64,000 nt of DNA from Phytophthora hibernalis (Eukaryota; Oomycota; Peronosporomycetes; Peronosporales; Peronosporaceae), in contig JAAKBF010000185.1 in assembly GCA_012656075.1 (NCBI GenBank), forward strand, positions 49,688-113,687. Reading direction: 5' to 3'. This document shows, one piece after another, positions 12,201-24,051 of the stretch; the first letter of the stretch is position 1, and each line of letters opens with the position of its first letter. The position numbers were made by a program, and so were the translations under genes. The notes beneath the pieces are model-generated. The model did not search any database. It was given only the letters and a program-made list of their open reading frames with translations, and had not been told where the DNA came from.

Positions 12201-13254
12201 TCGGGATATGCCACACATTCGTGAGCACACCCTTCTTCATGCCGCGCGGCGTCTTCATCGACATGACAATGTCGCCGGTCCCCACCGCCTGAACCACACC
12301 GTCGTCCGCGAGATGCACGTCCACCGGAGCCATCTTCTTGTAGTTCCTCATGTACTTGTTGGAACTCGTCATGTGCTGCGTCGCACCCGAGTCGACCAGC
12401 CACATGTCACTCGACTTGGCGGTACTGCTCGTACGACCAACCGAGAAAAGGTAGTCGCCAGGATCTTCTTCGTCCTGCGCGACGTTCGCACGCTGCGACC
12501 GATATCGCTCAGCGTCGTTCTGGACCCGCGAGGGACACTCCGCGATCCAATGTCCTTGTTTGCCGCAGTTGTGGCACGCCCCGGTCTTCTTCACCGGTCG
12601 GCCCTTGCGCTTGTTGTTGTTGACCATGAACGCTTGACCTTGACCGTGCGCGGCTCCGTCGACACCGCCACCTTGTTCCTTGCGCTTCATGTCCTCATGC
12701 AGCAGCCGAGACGTCACGAGTTCCCACGACAGCGAGTCGGCTCTCGACTCCAACGCCGTGATCAGGAACTGGTACGACTCGCTCAGACTGCCCAGAAGCG
12801 TGATCACCAAGTCGTCCTCGCTGACCGGAGCGCCAACCGCGTCGAGCTGCTCCGCCAGCGTCTTGAGCTTGTTGATGTGCTCCAGCACATCGTCACCTTC
12901 CTCCATCATCGTCGTGAAGAAACGCCGACGAAGAAAGAGCTTGTTGGCCAAACTCTTCTTCTCGAAGTGTCCTTCCAGTCTTGACCATGCATCATGCGCG
13001 TCCTTGGCCGAGCGAACCAGCGGCAGCTGCGAGTCCTCCATCGCGAGACAGATGATCGCCAGCGCCTTACGCGACTTCCTCTTGAACGTCGCTTGATCCG
13101 CCGTGGTCGTGCAGTGCTCCAGCTTCACTTCCCCACTCGTCACTTCCCACAGTTCGCGCTCCTCGAGCACCATCTGCATCTTGAACTTCCACGTGTGGAA
13201 GTTGGTTCCGTTGAACTTGTTGATGCGGGCGGTCGTGGTCGGGGTGGCGTCCAT
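9166..13254 (-). CDS. U4: full-length copia Gag-Pol polyprotein
   Basis: A single open frame of 1362 residues, a plausible autonomous copy. Gag (UBN2-like) spans about 10-190; the CCHC knuckle is C227, C230, H235, C240. The retropepsin-type protease motif is D288-S289-G290. The pre-integrase zinc site is H427, H432, C461, C464; integrase catalytic residues are D492, D555, E591 (35 residues between the last two). An acidic linker spans about 740-765. Reverse transcriptase has D933 and YVDD at 1018-1021. RNase H has D1193, E1232/E1234 and D1269. The start was chosen at the second in-frame ATG (GCCATGG context, matching the gag start of Drosophila copia); an earlier in-frame ATG lies in the primer-binding site, 17 codons upstream. 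The stop lies inside the 3' LTR. Gag and Pol share one frame, so no programmed frameshift is needed. Confidence 0.93.
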   Translation of the reverse strand: MDATPTTTARINKFNGTNFHTWKFKMQMVLEERELWEVTSGEVKLEHCTTTADQATFKRKSRKALAIICLAMEDSQLPLVRSAKDAHDAWSRLEGHFEKKSLANKLFLRRRFFTTMMEEGDDVLEHINKLKTLAEQLDAVGAPVSEDDLVITLLGSLSESYQFLITALESRADSLSWELVTSRLLHEDMKRKEQGGGVDGAAHGQGQAFMVNNNKRKGRPVKKTGACHNCGKQGHWIAECPSRVQNDAERYRSQRANVAQDEEDPGDYLFSVGRTSSTAKSSDMWLVDSGATQHMTSSNKYMRNYKKMAPVDVHLADDGVVQAVGTGDIVMSMKTPRGMKKGVLTNVWHIPKLSRNLFSVGRFTKDVGPVTFESDGCFADNKGLKWQLGAREGKGLFKLCMTPMMPDEANAASSKDCQGDTTSYLWHLRLGHIGHGGLDAIVKKSYGVGIDMTSVKQWELCDGCALGKQTRVSYMKSSPNRAKHVLEVVHSDVCGPMQTPTFGGKRYFVTFIDDKSHFCVVYLLRNKSEVATKFAEFVAFAETQTGKRVKTLRSDNGGEYTSGAMAKFCADRGIVQKFTPPYTPQLNGVAERMNRTLVECARCMLEHAGLPKTYWGEAVMTATFLRNRCPTRAISHDKSPHQVWTGKKPLLANLKVFGCHAYVHVPKAKRTKFDARSVRCRFLGYSEHEKAYRFEELESSRVLVSRDAQFMEDVFDSGRRDYHQREVVVIQDEETTDQDSSQSDEDDNEEEEEEEAARDEDFEPGSKRHPRTQSLEEVTEVPSAKRYASQSRHQTLDEMSAAAQESQDFEAAYVVDSVGEMPTTFKSAMESSDAVKWKEACDSECDSLLKNDTWDVVPLPKGRKAIGCRWVFRVKENQAGEIERFKARLVAKGFSQKYGIDYDETFAPVAKFTSIRIVLSLAAKYGLKLHQMDVKTAFLNGVLDEDIYMAQPDGYVDEDHPDHVCKLKRSLYGLKQSPRMWNQTIDDFMLKLGFKKCESDHCIYLKRDGQDMIFVALYVDDLVLASSSDKMVLDTKQALSHRFEMTDMGQLKYFLGMEIEQDVVAGKMSMRQTKFAKDILQKFSMDKSNPVKTPQDPGLKLTKAMCEGGCKHDETMVNVPYRNAVGCLMYLMVGTRPDLAAAVGVLSQFAADPCPTHWQALKRVFRYIQGTKTHGIEFQASCHDGLQGYSDADWAGDIESRRSTSGYAFMMNGGCISWRSKKQRTVALSSTEAEYMALSEATQEAVWLKVFLCELGEMASDEAVKIYEDNQGSIALAKNPQFHKRTKHIDIRYHFVREKVEAHQVVLQYVSTTDMLADMMTKPIPATQFSVLRTKLGIQGAIAVESSGSVVKKAPRAAAVYR
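9209..9215 (-). other. Polypurine tract of U4
   Basis: Sense GTGGGAG immediately precedes the LTR start TGTTGTC. A purine run here is where plus-strand DNA synthesis is primed in LTR elements. It is short and lies inside the coding frame. U19 has one extra base in the same tract (GTGGAGAG). Confidence 0.6.
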
Positions 13255-13293
13255 GGCGAAGGCGTAGTCGGGGTCTTGGGCAGGGAAGACGGG

Positions 13294-13309
13294 GCTTGGG
13301 CTCATAACC
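13294..13309 (-). other. Primer-binding site of U4, initiator tRNA-Met half type
   Basis: Sense GGTTATGAGCCCAAGC abuts L4 directly. Its complement contains GGGCUCAUAACC, the conserved anticodon arm of eukaryotic initiator tRNA-Met with the CAU anticodon in the middle. Drosophila copia is primed by a 5' half of this tRNA cut in the anticodon loop and has the very similar GGTTATGGGCCC at this place. Confidence 0.75.
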
Positions 13310-13652
13310 AAAAGGCTTTGGTCGGTTGATGGCAAAATGCAAAGTGATTGATTTAGGTCCTTAGTTCGCAAACTCCCTTGCTACCTCTAAGCCTACTGGA
13401 TTCTCTACTGGATACACTCTACTGGATTCTCTACCGGATACTGAGTTGCTTCAGCCAATCAGCGACTGCCACGTGGATGCCCATCTTGTACCCACAATCT
13501 TGTACCCACGTGTCCCGTAATCCCCGTAGCGTAAACAGCGTCCCATCATCAGTGTCCCGTAAACACAGGAATGATTGCGGTCCCACTGAGTGAAGGTCAT
13601 ACCGGTATCCTACCGGTATACCGCAGCTGCCCGAGGCGCCTTCTTGACAACA
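13310..13652 (-). repeat. LTR L4 (343 bp)
   Basis: 5' LTR of the intact unit U4 and 3' LTR of U5. Only one minisatellite copy; longer C-run. The same short form is seen in L19 and, one base shorter, in L9. Confidence 0.93.
13568..13574 (-). promoter_or_regulatory. Initiator-like TCATTCC in L4
   Basis: Sense TCATTCC followed closely by TGTGTTT, about 80 bp from the LTR start. It matches the oomycete initiator pattern TCAYTYY, with only a partial match to the flanking CAWTTTNYY element. It is conserved in all LTRs, so it is a candidate transcription start marking the U3/R boundary. Without RNA data it is a prediction. Confidence 0.4.
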
Positions 13653-16616
13653 CTCCCACTCGACTCGACAGCGATTGCACCTTGGATCCCGAGCTTGGTC
13701 CGAGCACACTGAACTGCGTTGCAGGAATTGGCTTCGTCATCATGTCCGCCAGCATGTCCGTTGTCGACACATATTGTAGCACCACTTGATGTGCTTCCAC
13801 CTTCTCACGCACGAAGTGGTAGCGAATGTCGATGTGCTTGGTGCGCTTGTGGAACTGCGGGTTCTTGGCCAACGCGATGGAGCCTTGGTTGTCCTCGTAG
13901 ATCTTGACCGCTTCATCGCTTGCCATCTCGCCGAGCTCGCACAGGAACACCTTGAGCCACACTGCCTCTTGTGTCGCCTCCGATAGCGCCATGTACTCGG
14001 CCTCCGTCGAAGACAGCGCCACCGTCCGCTGTTTCTTGCTTCTCCAGCTGATGCATCCGCCGTTCATCATGAACGCGTAGCCACTTGTACTCCGTCGAGA
14101 CTCGATGTCGCCTGCCCAGTCCGCATCCGAATAGCCTTGAAGTCCATCGTGGCAGCTTGCTTGAAATTCGATGCCGTGCGTCTTGGTGCCTTGAATGTAC
14201 CTGAACACCCTCTTGAGCGCCTGCCAGTGTGTCGGGCACGGGTCCGCTGCAAACTGGCTCAGCACTCCCACTGCAGCTGCCAGGTCCGGACGAGTGCCTA
14301 CCATGAGGTACATGAGGCATCCCACTGCGTTCCGGTATGGCACGTTGACCATGGTCTCGTCGTGCTTGCAGCCACCTTCACACATGGCCTTCGTCAGCTT
14401 GAGACCCGGATCCTGTGGCGTCTTGACAGGGTTGCTCTTGTCCATGCTGAACTTCTGCAGGATGTCTTTGGCGAACTTGGTCTGCCGCATCGACATCTTC
14501 CCAGCCACCACGTCTTGCTCGATCTCCATCCCGAGGAAGTACTTGAGCTGACCCATGTCCGTCATCTCGAAGCGGTGACTGAGCGCCTGCTTGGTGTCGA
14601 GGACCATCTTGTCACTGCTGCTGGCGAGGACCAAGTCGTCAACGTAGAGCGCCACGAAGATCATGTCTTGGCCGTCACGCTTCAAGTAGATGCAGTGGTC
14701 GGACTCGCACTTCTTGAACCCCAGCTTGAGCATGAAGTCGTCGATGGTCTGGTTCCACATGCGCGGCGACTGCTTCAGTCCGTACAGCGACCGCTTGAGC
14801 TTGCATACGTGGTCCGGGTGGTCTTCGTCCACATAGCCATCCGGCTGTGCCATGTAGATGTCTTCGTCCAGCACACCGTTGAGGAACGCAGTCTTGACAT
14901 CCATCTGGTGCAGCTTGAGACCATACTTGGCAGCTAGACTCAGTACGATCCGGATCGACGTGAACTTGGCCACTGGTGCGAAGGTCTCGTCGTAGTCGAT
15001 GCCGTACTTTTGCGAAAACCCCTTGGCCACCAGCCGCGCCTTGAACCGCTCGATCTCTCCAGCTTGGTTCTCCTTCACGCGAAACACCCATCTGCAGCCG
15101 ATCGCCTTGCGTCCTTCGGCAGTGGTACGACATCCCACGTGTCGTTCTTGAGCAGCGAGTCACACGCCTCCTTCCACTTGACTGTCGCTTGCTGCCGGGC
15201 TCGAAGTCTTCGTCCCGCGCAGCTTCTTCCTCTTCCTCTTCTTCGTTGTCGTCTTCATCCGACTGCGACGAATCATGATCCGTCGTCTCTTCATCTTGAA
15301 TGACCACCACCTCCCTCTGATGGTAGTCACGTCTCCCACTGTCGAAGACGTCTTCCATGAATTGCGCGTCGCGGCTCACCAGCACGCGACTGCTCTCCAG
15401 TTCTTCGAATCGATACGCTTTCTCGTGCTCCGAGTACCCCAGGAACCGACAGCGCACCGACCGAGCGTCAAACTTGGTGCGCTTCGCCTTCGGTACGTGC
15501 ACATACGCGTGGCAACCGAACACTTTCAGGTTCGCCAGCAGCGGTTTCTTGCCCGTCCAAACTTGGTGCGGAGACTTGTCGTGGCTGATGGCGCGTGTCG
15601 GACACCGATTACGGAGGAACGTAGCCGTCATCACCGCTTCACCCCAATACGTCTTGGGCAATCCGGCATGTTCCAGCATGCAGCGCGCACACTCCACCAA
15701 CGTCCGGTTCATCCGCTCGGCGACTCCATTCAGCTGAGGCGTGTACGGCGGAGTGAACTTCTGCACGATACCACGGTCCGCACAGAACTTGGCCATCGCG
15801 CCGGAAGTGTACTCGCCACCGTTGTCGCTCCGGAGTGTCTTCACGCGCTTGCCGGTCTGAGTTTCAGCAAACGCCACAAACTCCGCGAACTTGGTAGCCA
15901 CCTCGGACTTGTTCCTCAGCAAATACACGACGCAGAAGTGCGACTTGTCATCGATGAACGTGACGAAGTAGCGCTTGCCCCCAAACGTTGGCGTCTGCAT
16001 GGGGCCGCACACATCGCTGTGAACCACCTCCAGCACGTGCTTCGCACGGTTCGGGGACGACTTCATGTAGCTCACTCGCGTTTGCTTGCCGAGTGCACAC
16101 CCGTCGCACAGCTCCCACTGCTTCACCGACGTCATGTCGATGCCAACACCGTAGCTCTTCTTGACGATGGCGTCTAGACCGCCATGGCCAATGTGACCAA
16201 GTCGGAGGTGCCAGAGGTACGACGTGGTGTCCCCTTGGCAATCCTTCGAACTTGCCGCATTGGCCTCGTCAGGCATCATCGGAGTCATGCACAGCTTGAA
16301 CAGCCCTTTGCCCTCACGAGCGCCGAGCTGCCACTTGAGACCCTTGTTGTCCGCGAAGCACCCGTCGCTCTCGAAGGTGACTGGCCCGACGTCCTTGGTG
16401 AAGCGGCCGACCGAAAACAGGTTGCGCGACAGCTTCGGGATATGCCACACATTCGTGAGCACACCCTTCTTCATGCCGCGCGGCGTCTTCATCGACATGA
16501 CAATGTCGCCGGTCCCCACCGCCTGAACCACACCGTCGTCCGCGAGATGCACGTCCACCGGAGCCATCTTCTTGTAGTTCCTCATGTACTTGTTGGAACT
16601 CGTCATGTGCTGCGTC
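13597..16616 (-). pseudogene. U5: gag-less, frameshifted Pol remnant
   Basis: Gag, knuckle and the protease DSG are missing: L5 joins directly to residue 292. Integrase is intact and open. In the linker it has the same 196-bp and 12-bp deletions and one of the two 1-bp losses seen in U2, but not the second. The total of 209 bp leaves reverse transcriptase out of frame with integrase. Reverse transcriptase-RNase H resumes as a separate open stretch of about 510 codons. The 1-bp loss near 13706 also alters the C-terminus. U2 looks like this allele plus one further base loss. Confidence 0.85.
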
Positions 16617-16977
16617 AAAAGGCTTTGGTCGGTTGATGGCAAAATGCAAAGTGATTGATTTAGGTCCTTAGTTCGCAAACTCCTTGCTACCTCTAAGCCT
16701 ACTGGATTCTCTACTGGATACACTCTACTGGATTCTCTACCGGATACTGAGTTGCTTCAGCCAATCAGCGACTGCCACGTGGATGCCCATCTTGTACCCA
16801 CAATCTTGTACCCACGTGTCCCGTAATCCCCGTAGCGTAAACAGCGTCCCATCATCAGTGTCCCGTCCCATCATCAGTGTCCCGTAAACACAGGAATGAT
16901 TGCGGTCCCACTGAGTGAAGGTCATACCGGTATCCTACCGGTATACCGCAGCTGCCCGAGGCGCCTTCTTGACAACA
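16617..16977 (-). repeat. LTR L5 (361 bp)
   Basis: 5' LTR of U5, 3' LTR of U6. Two minisatellite copies with a 19-bp period at the join, instead of 21, and the shorter C-run (ACTCCTTGC) shared by L5-L9 and L18. Confidence 0.92.
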
Positions 16978-19900
16978 CTCCCACTCGACTCGACAGCGAT
17001 TGCACCTTGGATCCCGAGCTTGGTCCGGAGCACACTGAACTGCGTTGCAGGAATTGGCTTCGTCATCATGTCCGCCAGCATGTCCGTTGTCGACACATAT
17101 TGTAGCACCACTTGATGTGCTTCCACCTTCTCACGCACGAAGTGGTAGCGAATGTCGATGTGCTTGGTGCGCTTGTGGAACTGCGGGTTCTTGGCCAACG
17201 CGATGGAGCCTTGGTTGTCCTCGTAGATCTTGACCGCTTCATCGCTTGCCATCTCGCCGAGCTCGCACAGGAACACCTTGAGCCACACTGCCTCTTGTGT
17301 CGCCTCCGATAGCGCCATGTACTCGGCCTCCGTCGAAGACAGCGCCACCGTCCGCTGTTTCTTGCTTCTCCAGCTGATGCATCCGCCGTTCATCATGAAC
17401 GCGTAGCCACTTGTACTCCGTCGAGACTCGATGTCGCCTGCCCAGTCCGCATCCGAATAGCCTTGAAGTCCATCGTGGCAGCTTGCTTGAAATTCGATGC
17501 CGTGCGTCTTGGTGCCTTGAATGTACCTGAACACCCTCTTGAGCGCCTGCCAGTGTGTCGGGCACGGGTCCGCTGCAAACTGGCTCAGCACTCCCACTGC
17601 AGCTGCCAGGTCCGGACGAGTGCCTACCATGAGGTACATGAGGCATCCCACTGCGTTCCGGTATGGCACGTTGACCATGGTCTCGTCGTGCTTGCAGCCA
17701 CCTTCACACATGGCCTTCGTCAGCTTGAGACCCGGATCCTGTGGCGTCTTGACAGGGTTGCTCTTGTCCATGCTGAACTTCTGCAGGATGTCTTTGGCGA
17801 ACTTGGTCTGCCGCATCGACATCTTCCCAGCCACCACGTCTTGCTCGATCTCCATCCCGAGGAAGTACTTGAGCTGACCCATGTCCGTCATCTCGAAGCG
17901 GTGACTGAGCGCCTGCTTGGTGTCGAGGAGCATCTTGTCACTGCTGCTGGCGAGGACCAAGTCGTCAACGTAGAGCGCCACGAAGATCATGTCTTGGCCG
18001 TCACGCTTCAAGTAGATGCAGTGGTCGGACTCGCACTTCTTGAACCCCAGCTTGAGCATGAAGTCGTCGATGGTCTGGTTCCACATGCGCGGCGACTGCT
18101 TCAGTCCGTACAGCGACCGCTTGAGCTTGCATACGTGGTCCGGGTGGTCTTCGTCCACATAGCCATCCGGCTGTGCCATGTAGATGTCTTCGTCCAGCAC
18201 ACCGTTGAGGAACGCAGTCTTGACATCCATCTGGTGCAGCTTGAGACCATACTTGGCAGCTAGACTCAGTACGATCCGGATCGACGTGAACTTGGCCACT
18301 GGTGCGAAGGTCTCGTCGTAGTCGATGCCGTACTTTTGCGAAAACCCCTTGGCCACCAGTCGCGCCTTGAACCGCTCGATCTCTCCAGCTTGGTTCTCCT
18401 TCACGCGAAACACCCATCTGCAGCCGATCGCCTTGCGTCCCTTCGGCAGTGGTACGACATCCCACGTGTCGTTCTTGAGCAGCGAGTCACACTCCGAGTC
18501 ACACGCCTCCTTCCACTTGACTGCGTCGCTGGATTCCATCGCCGACTTGAACGTGGTCGGCATTTCTCCCACTGAATCCACGACGTACGCAGCTTCGAAG
18601 TCTTGACTTTCTTGAGCCGCAGCCGACATCTCGTCCAGGGTCTGGTGTCGACTCTGCGACGCATACCGCTTGGCACTTGGAACCTCCGTGACTTCCTCCA
18701 GCGACTGCGTCCGCGGGTGTCGCTTGCTGCCGGGCTCGAAGTCTTCGTCCCGCGCAGCTTCTTCCTCTTCCTCTTCTTCGTTGTCGTCTTCATCCGACTG
18801 CGACGAATCATGATCCGTCGTCTCTTCATCTTGAATGACCACCACCTCCCTCTGATGGTAGTCACGTCTCCCACTGTCGAAGACGTCTTCCATGAATTGC
18901 GCGTCGCGGCTCACCAGCACGCGACTGCTCTCCAGTTCTTCGAATCGATACGCTTTCTCGTGCTCCGAGTACCCCAGGAACCGACAGCGCACCGACCGAG
19001 CGTCAAACTTGGTGCGCTTCGCCTTCGGTACGTGCACATACGCGTGGCAACCGAACACTTTCAGGTTCGCCAGCAGCGGTTTCTTGCCCGTCCAAACTTG
19101 GTGCGGAGACTTGTCGTGGCTGATGGCGCGTGTCGGACACCGATTACGGAGGAACGTAGCCGTCATCACCGCTTCACCCCAATACGTCTTGGGCAATCCG
19201 GCATGTTCCAGCATGCAGCGCGCACACTCCACCAACGTCCGGTTCATCCGCTCGGCGACTCCATTCAGCTGAGGCGTGTACGGCGGAGTGAACTTCTGCA
19301 CGATACCACGGTCCGCACAGAACTTGGCCATCGCGCCGGAAGTGTACTCGCCACCGTTGTCGCTCCGGAGTGTCTTCACGCGCTTGCCGGTCTGAGTTTC
19401 AGCAAACGCCACAAACTCCGCGAACTTGGTAGCCACCTCGGACTTGTTCCTCAGCAAATACACGACGCAGAAGTGCGACTTGTCATCGATGAACGTGACG
19501 AAGTAGCGCTTGCCCCCAAACGTTGGCGTCTGCATGGGGCCGCACACATCGCTGTGAACCACCTCCAGCACGTGCTTCGCACGGTTCGGGGACGACTTCA
19601 TGTAGCTCACTCGCGTTTGCTTGCCGAGTGCACACCCGTCGCACAGCTCCCACTGCTTCACCGACGTCATGTCGATGCCAACACCGTAGCTCTTCTTGAC
19701 GATGGCGTCTAGACCGCCATGGCCAATGTGACCAAGTCGGAGGTGCCAGAGGTACGACGTGGTGTCCCCTTGGCAATCCTTCGAACTTGCCGCATTGGCC
19801 TCGTCAGGCATCATCGGAGTCATGCACAGCTTGAACAGCCCTTTGCCCTCACGAGCGCCGAGCTGCCACTTGAGACCCTTGTTGTCCGCGAAGCACCCGT

Positions 19901-20151
19901 CGCTCTCGAAGGTGACTGGCCCGACGTCCTTGGTGAAGCGGCCGACCGAAAACAGGTTGCGCGACAGCTTCGGGATATGCCACACATTCGTGAGCACACC
20001 CTTCTTCATGCCGCGCGGCGTCTTCATCGACATGACAATGTCGCCGGTCCCCACCGCCTGAACCACACCGTCGTCCGCGAGATGCACGTCCACCGGAGCC
20101 ATCTTCTTGTAGTTCCTCATGTACTTGTTGGAACTCGTCATGTGCTGCGTC
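16935..20151 (-). pseudogene. U6: Pol without gag and protease active site, frame otherwise open
   Basis: A 927-bp loss joins L6 to residue 292, removing gag, the CCHC knuckle and the catalytic Asp of protease. From there to the normal stop the frame is open: integrase D492/D555/E591, the YVDD site and all RNase H residues are present. The shorter C-run in L6 lets the frame continue upstream into the LTR without a stop, but the only codons that could begin it there are not ATG, so translation of the fusion is doubtful. It would depend on a complete unit for particles and processing. It carries the Leu and His variants. Confidence 0.88.
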
Positions 20152-20514
20152 AAAAGGCTTTGGTCGGTTGATGGCAAAATGCAAAGTGATTGATTTAGGT
20201 CCTTAGTTCGCAAACTCCTTGCTACCTCTAAGCCTACTGGATTCTCTACTGGATACACTCTACTGGATTCTCTACCGGATACTGAGTTGCTTCAGCCAAT
20301 CAGCGACTGCCACGTGGATGCCCATCTTGTACCCACAATCTTGTACCCACGTGTCCCGTAATCCCCGTAGCGTAAACAGCGTCCCATCATCAGTGTCCCG
20401 CGTCCCATCATCAGTGTCCCGTAAACACAGGAATGATTGCGGTCCCACTGAGTGAAGGTCATACCGGTATCCTACCGGTATACCGCAGCTGCCCGAGGCG
20501 CCTTCTTGACAACA
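20152..20514 (-). repeat. LTR L6 (363 bp)
   Basis: 5' LTR of U6, 3' LTR of U7. Two 21-bp minisatellite copies and the shorter C-run. Confidence 0.93.
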
Positions 20515-23500
20515 CTCCCACTCGACTCGACAGCGATTGCACCTTGGATCCCGAGCTTGGTCCGGAGCACACTGAACTGCGTTGCAGGAATTGGCTTCGT
20601 CATCATGTCCGCCAGCATGTCCGTTGTCGACACATATTGTAGCACCACTTGATGTGCTTCCACCTTCTCACGCACGAAGTGGTAGCGAATGTCGATGTGC
20701 TTGGTGCGCTTGTGGAACTGCGGGTTCTTGGCCAACGCGATGGAGCCTTGGTTGTCCTCGTAGATCTTGACCGCTTCATCGCTTGCCATCTCGCCGAGCT
20801 CGCACAGGAACACCTTGAGCCACACTGCCTCTTGTGTCGCCTCCGATAGCGCCATGTACTCGGCCTCCGTCGAAGACAGCGCCACCGTCCGCTGTTTCTT
20901 GCTTCTCCAGCTGATGCATCCGCCGTTCATCATGAACGCGTAGCCACTTGTACTCCGTCGAGACTCGATGTCGCCTGCCCAGTCCGCATCCGAATAGCCT
21001 TGAAGTCCATCGTGGCAGCTTGCTTGAAATTCGATGCCGTGCGTCTTGGTGCCTTGAATGTACCTGAACACCCTCTTGAGCGCCTGCCAGTGTGTCGGGC
21101 ACGGGTCCGCTGCAAACTGACTTAGCACTCCCACTGCAGCTGCCAGGTCCGGACGAGTGCCTACCATGAGGTACATGAGGCATCCCACTGCGTTCCGGTA
21201 TGGCACGTTGACCATGGTCTCGTCGTGCTTGCAGCCACCTTCACACATGGCCTTCGTCAGCTTGAGACCCGGATCCTGTGGCGTCTTGACAGGGTTGCTC
21301 TTGTCCATGCTGAACTTCTGCAGGATGTCTTTGGCGAACTTGGTCTGCCGCATCGACATCTTCCCAGCCACCACGTCTTGCTCGATCTCCATCCCGAGGA
21401 AGTACTTGAGCTGACCCATGTCCGTCATCTCGAAGCGGTGACTGAGCGCCTGCTTGGTGTCGAGGAGCATCTTGTCACTGCTGCTGGCGAGGACCAAGTC
21501 GTCAACGTAGAGCGCCACGAAGATCATGTCTTGGCCGTCACGCTTCAAGTAGATGCAGTGGTCGGACTCGCACTTCTTGAACCCCAGCTTGAGCATGAAG
21601 TCGTCGATGGTCTGGTTCCACATGCGCGGCGACTGCTTCAGTCCGTACAGCGACCGCTTGAGCTTGCATACGTGGTCCGGGTGGTCTTCGTCCACATAGC
21701 CATCCGGCTGTGCCATGTAGATGTCTTCGTCCAGCACACCGTTGAGGAACGCAGTCTTGACATCCATCTGGTGCAGCTTGAGACCATACTTGGCAGCTAG
21801 ACTCAGTACGATCCGGATCGACGTGAACTTGGCCACTGGTGCGAAGGTCTCGTCGTAGTCGATGCCGTACTTTTGCGAAAACCCCTTGGCCACCAGTCGC
21901 GCCTTGAACCGCTCGATCTCTCCAGCTTGGTTCTCCTTCACGCGAAACACCCATCTGCAGCCGATCGCCTTGCGTCCCTTCGGCAGTGGTACGACATCCC
22001 ACGTGTCGTTCTTGAGCAGCGAGTCACACTCCGAGTCACACGCCTCCTTCCACTTGACTGCGTCGCTGGATTCCATCGCCGACTTGAACGTGGTCGGCAT
22101 TTCTCCCACTGAATCCACGACGTACGCAGCTTCGAAGTCTTGACTTTCTTGAGCCGCAGCCGACATCTCGTCCAGGGTCTGGTGTCGACTCTGCGACGCA
22201 TACCGCTTGGCACTTGGAACCTCCGTGACTTCCTCCAGCGACTGCGTCCGCGGGTGTCGCTTGCTGCCGGGCTCGAAGTCTTCGTCCCGCGCAGCTTCTT
22301 CCTCTTCCTCTTCTTCGTTGTCGTCTTCATCCGACTGCGACGAATCATGATCCGTCGTCTCTTCATCTTGAATGACCACCACCTCCCTCTGATGGTAGTC
22401 ACGTCTCCCACTGTCGAAGACGTCTTCCATGAATTGCGCGTCGCGGCTCACCAGCACGCGACTGCTCTCCAGTTCTTCGAATCGATACGCTTTCTCGTGC
22501 TCCGAGTACCCCAGGAACCGACAGCGCACCGACCGAGCGTCAAACTTGGTGCGCTTCGCCTTCGGTACGTGCACATACGCGTGGCAACCGAACACTTTCA
22601 GGTTCGCCAGCAGCGGTTTCTTGCCCGTCCAAACTTGGTGCGGAGACTTGTCGTGGCTGATGGCGCGTGTCGGACACCGATTACGGAGGAACGTAGCCGT
22701 CATCACCGCTTCACCCCAATACGTCTTGGGCAATCCGGCATGTTCCAGCATGCAGCGCGCACACTCCACCAACGTCCGGTTCATCCGCTCGGCGACTCCA
22801 TTCAGCTGAGGCGTGTACGGCGGAGTGAACTTCTGCACGATACCACGGTCCGCACAGAACTTGGCCATCGCGCCGGAAGTGTACTCGCCACCGTTGTCGC
22901 TCCGGAGTGTCTTCACGCGCTTGCCGGTCTGAGTTTCAGCAAACGCCACAAACTCCGCGAACTTGGTAGCCACCTCGGACTTGTTCCTCAGCAAATACAC
23001 GACGCAGAAGTGCGACTTGTCATCGATGAACGTGACGAAGTAGCGCTTGCCCCCAAACGTTGGCGTCTGCATGGGGCCGCACACATCGCTGTGAACCACC
23101 TCCAGCACGTGCTTCGCACGGTTCGGGGACGACTTCATGTAGCTCACTCGCGTTTGCTTGCCGAGTGCACACCCGTCGCACAGCTCCCACTGCTTCACCG
23201 ACGTCATGTCGATGCCAACACCGTAGCTCTTCTTGACGATGGCGTCTAGACCGCCATGGCCAATGTGACCAAGTCGGAGGTGCCAGAGGTACGACGTGGT
23301 GTCCCCTTGGCAATCCTTCGAACTTGCCGCATTGGCCTCGTCAGGCATCATCGGAGTCATGCACAGCTTGAACAGCCCTTTGCCCTCACGAGCGCCGAGC
23401 TGCCACTTGAGACCCTTGTTGTCCGCGAAGCACCCGTCGCTCTCGAAGGTGACTGGCCCGACGTCCTTGGTGAAGCGGCCGACCGAAAACAGGTTGCGCG

Positions 23501-23688
23501 ACAGCTTCGGGATATGCCACACATTCGTGAGCACACCCTTCTTCATGCCGCGCGGCGTCTTCATCGACATGACAATGTCGCCGGTCCCCACCGCCTGAAC
23601 CACACCGTCGTCCGCGAGATGCACGTCCACCGGAGCCATCTTCTTGTAGTTCCTCATGTACTTGTTGGAACTCGTCATGTGCTGCGTC
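20472..23688 (-). pseudogene. U7: second gag-less Pol unit
   Basis: Same length and same junction as U6, with an open Pol frame of about 1071 codons from residue 292. It differs by a few SNPs, for example CTTAG in place of CTCAG near 21121. With its LTR it makes a 3.54 kb tandem period with U6 and U8, so it was copied at DNA level after the gag loss and not by an independent truncation. Confidence 0.88.
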
Positions 23689-24051
23689 AAAAGGCTTTGG
23701 TCGGTTGATGGCAAAATGCAAAGTGATTGATTTAGGTCCTTAGTTCGCAAACTCCTTGCTACCTCTAAGCCTACTGGATTCTCTACTGGATACACTCTAC
23801 TGGATTCTCTACCGGATACTGAGTTGCTTCAGCCAATCAGCGACTGCCACGTGGATGCCCATCTTGTACCCACAATCTTGTACCCACGTGTCCCGTAATC
23901 CCCGTAGCGTAAACAGCGTCCCATCATCAGTGTCCCGCGTCCCATCATCAGTGTCCCGTAAACACAGGAATGATTGCGGTCCCACTGAGTGAAGGTCATA
24001 CCGGTATCCTACCGGTATACCGCAGCTGCCCGAGGCGCCTTCTTGACAACA
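23689..24051 (-). repeat. LTR L7 (363 bp)
   Basis: 5' LTR of U7, 3' LTR of U8. Two minisatellite copies and the shorter C-run, as in L6. Confidence 0.93.

Noticed and set aside
10834..12984. Long plus-strand reading frames of 369 and 344 codons opposite each integrase and gag region
   Set aside because: They recur only as the antisense of the Gag-Pol frame in every unit, show low-complexity Arg/His/Leu-rich translations and change whenever the sense gene is deleted. They are shadows of the real gene.
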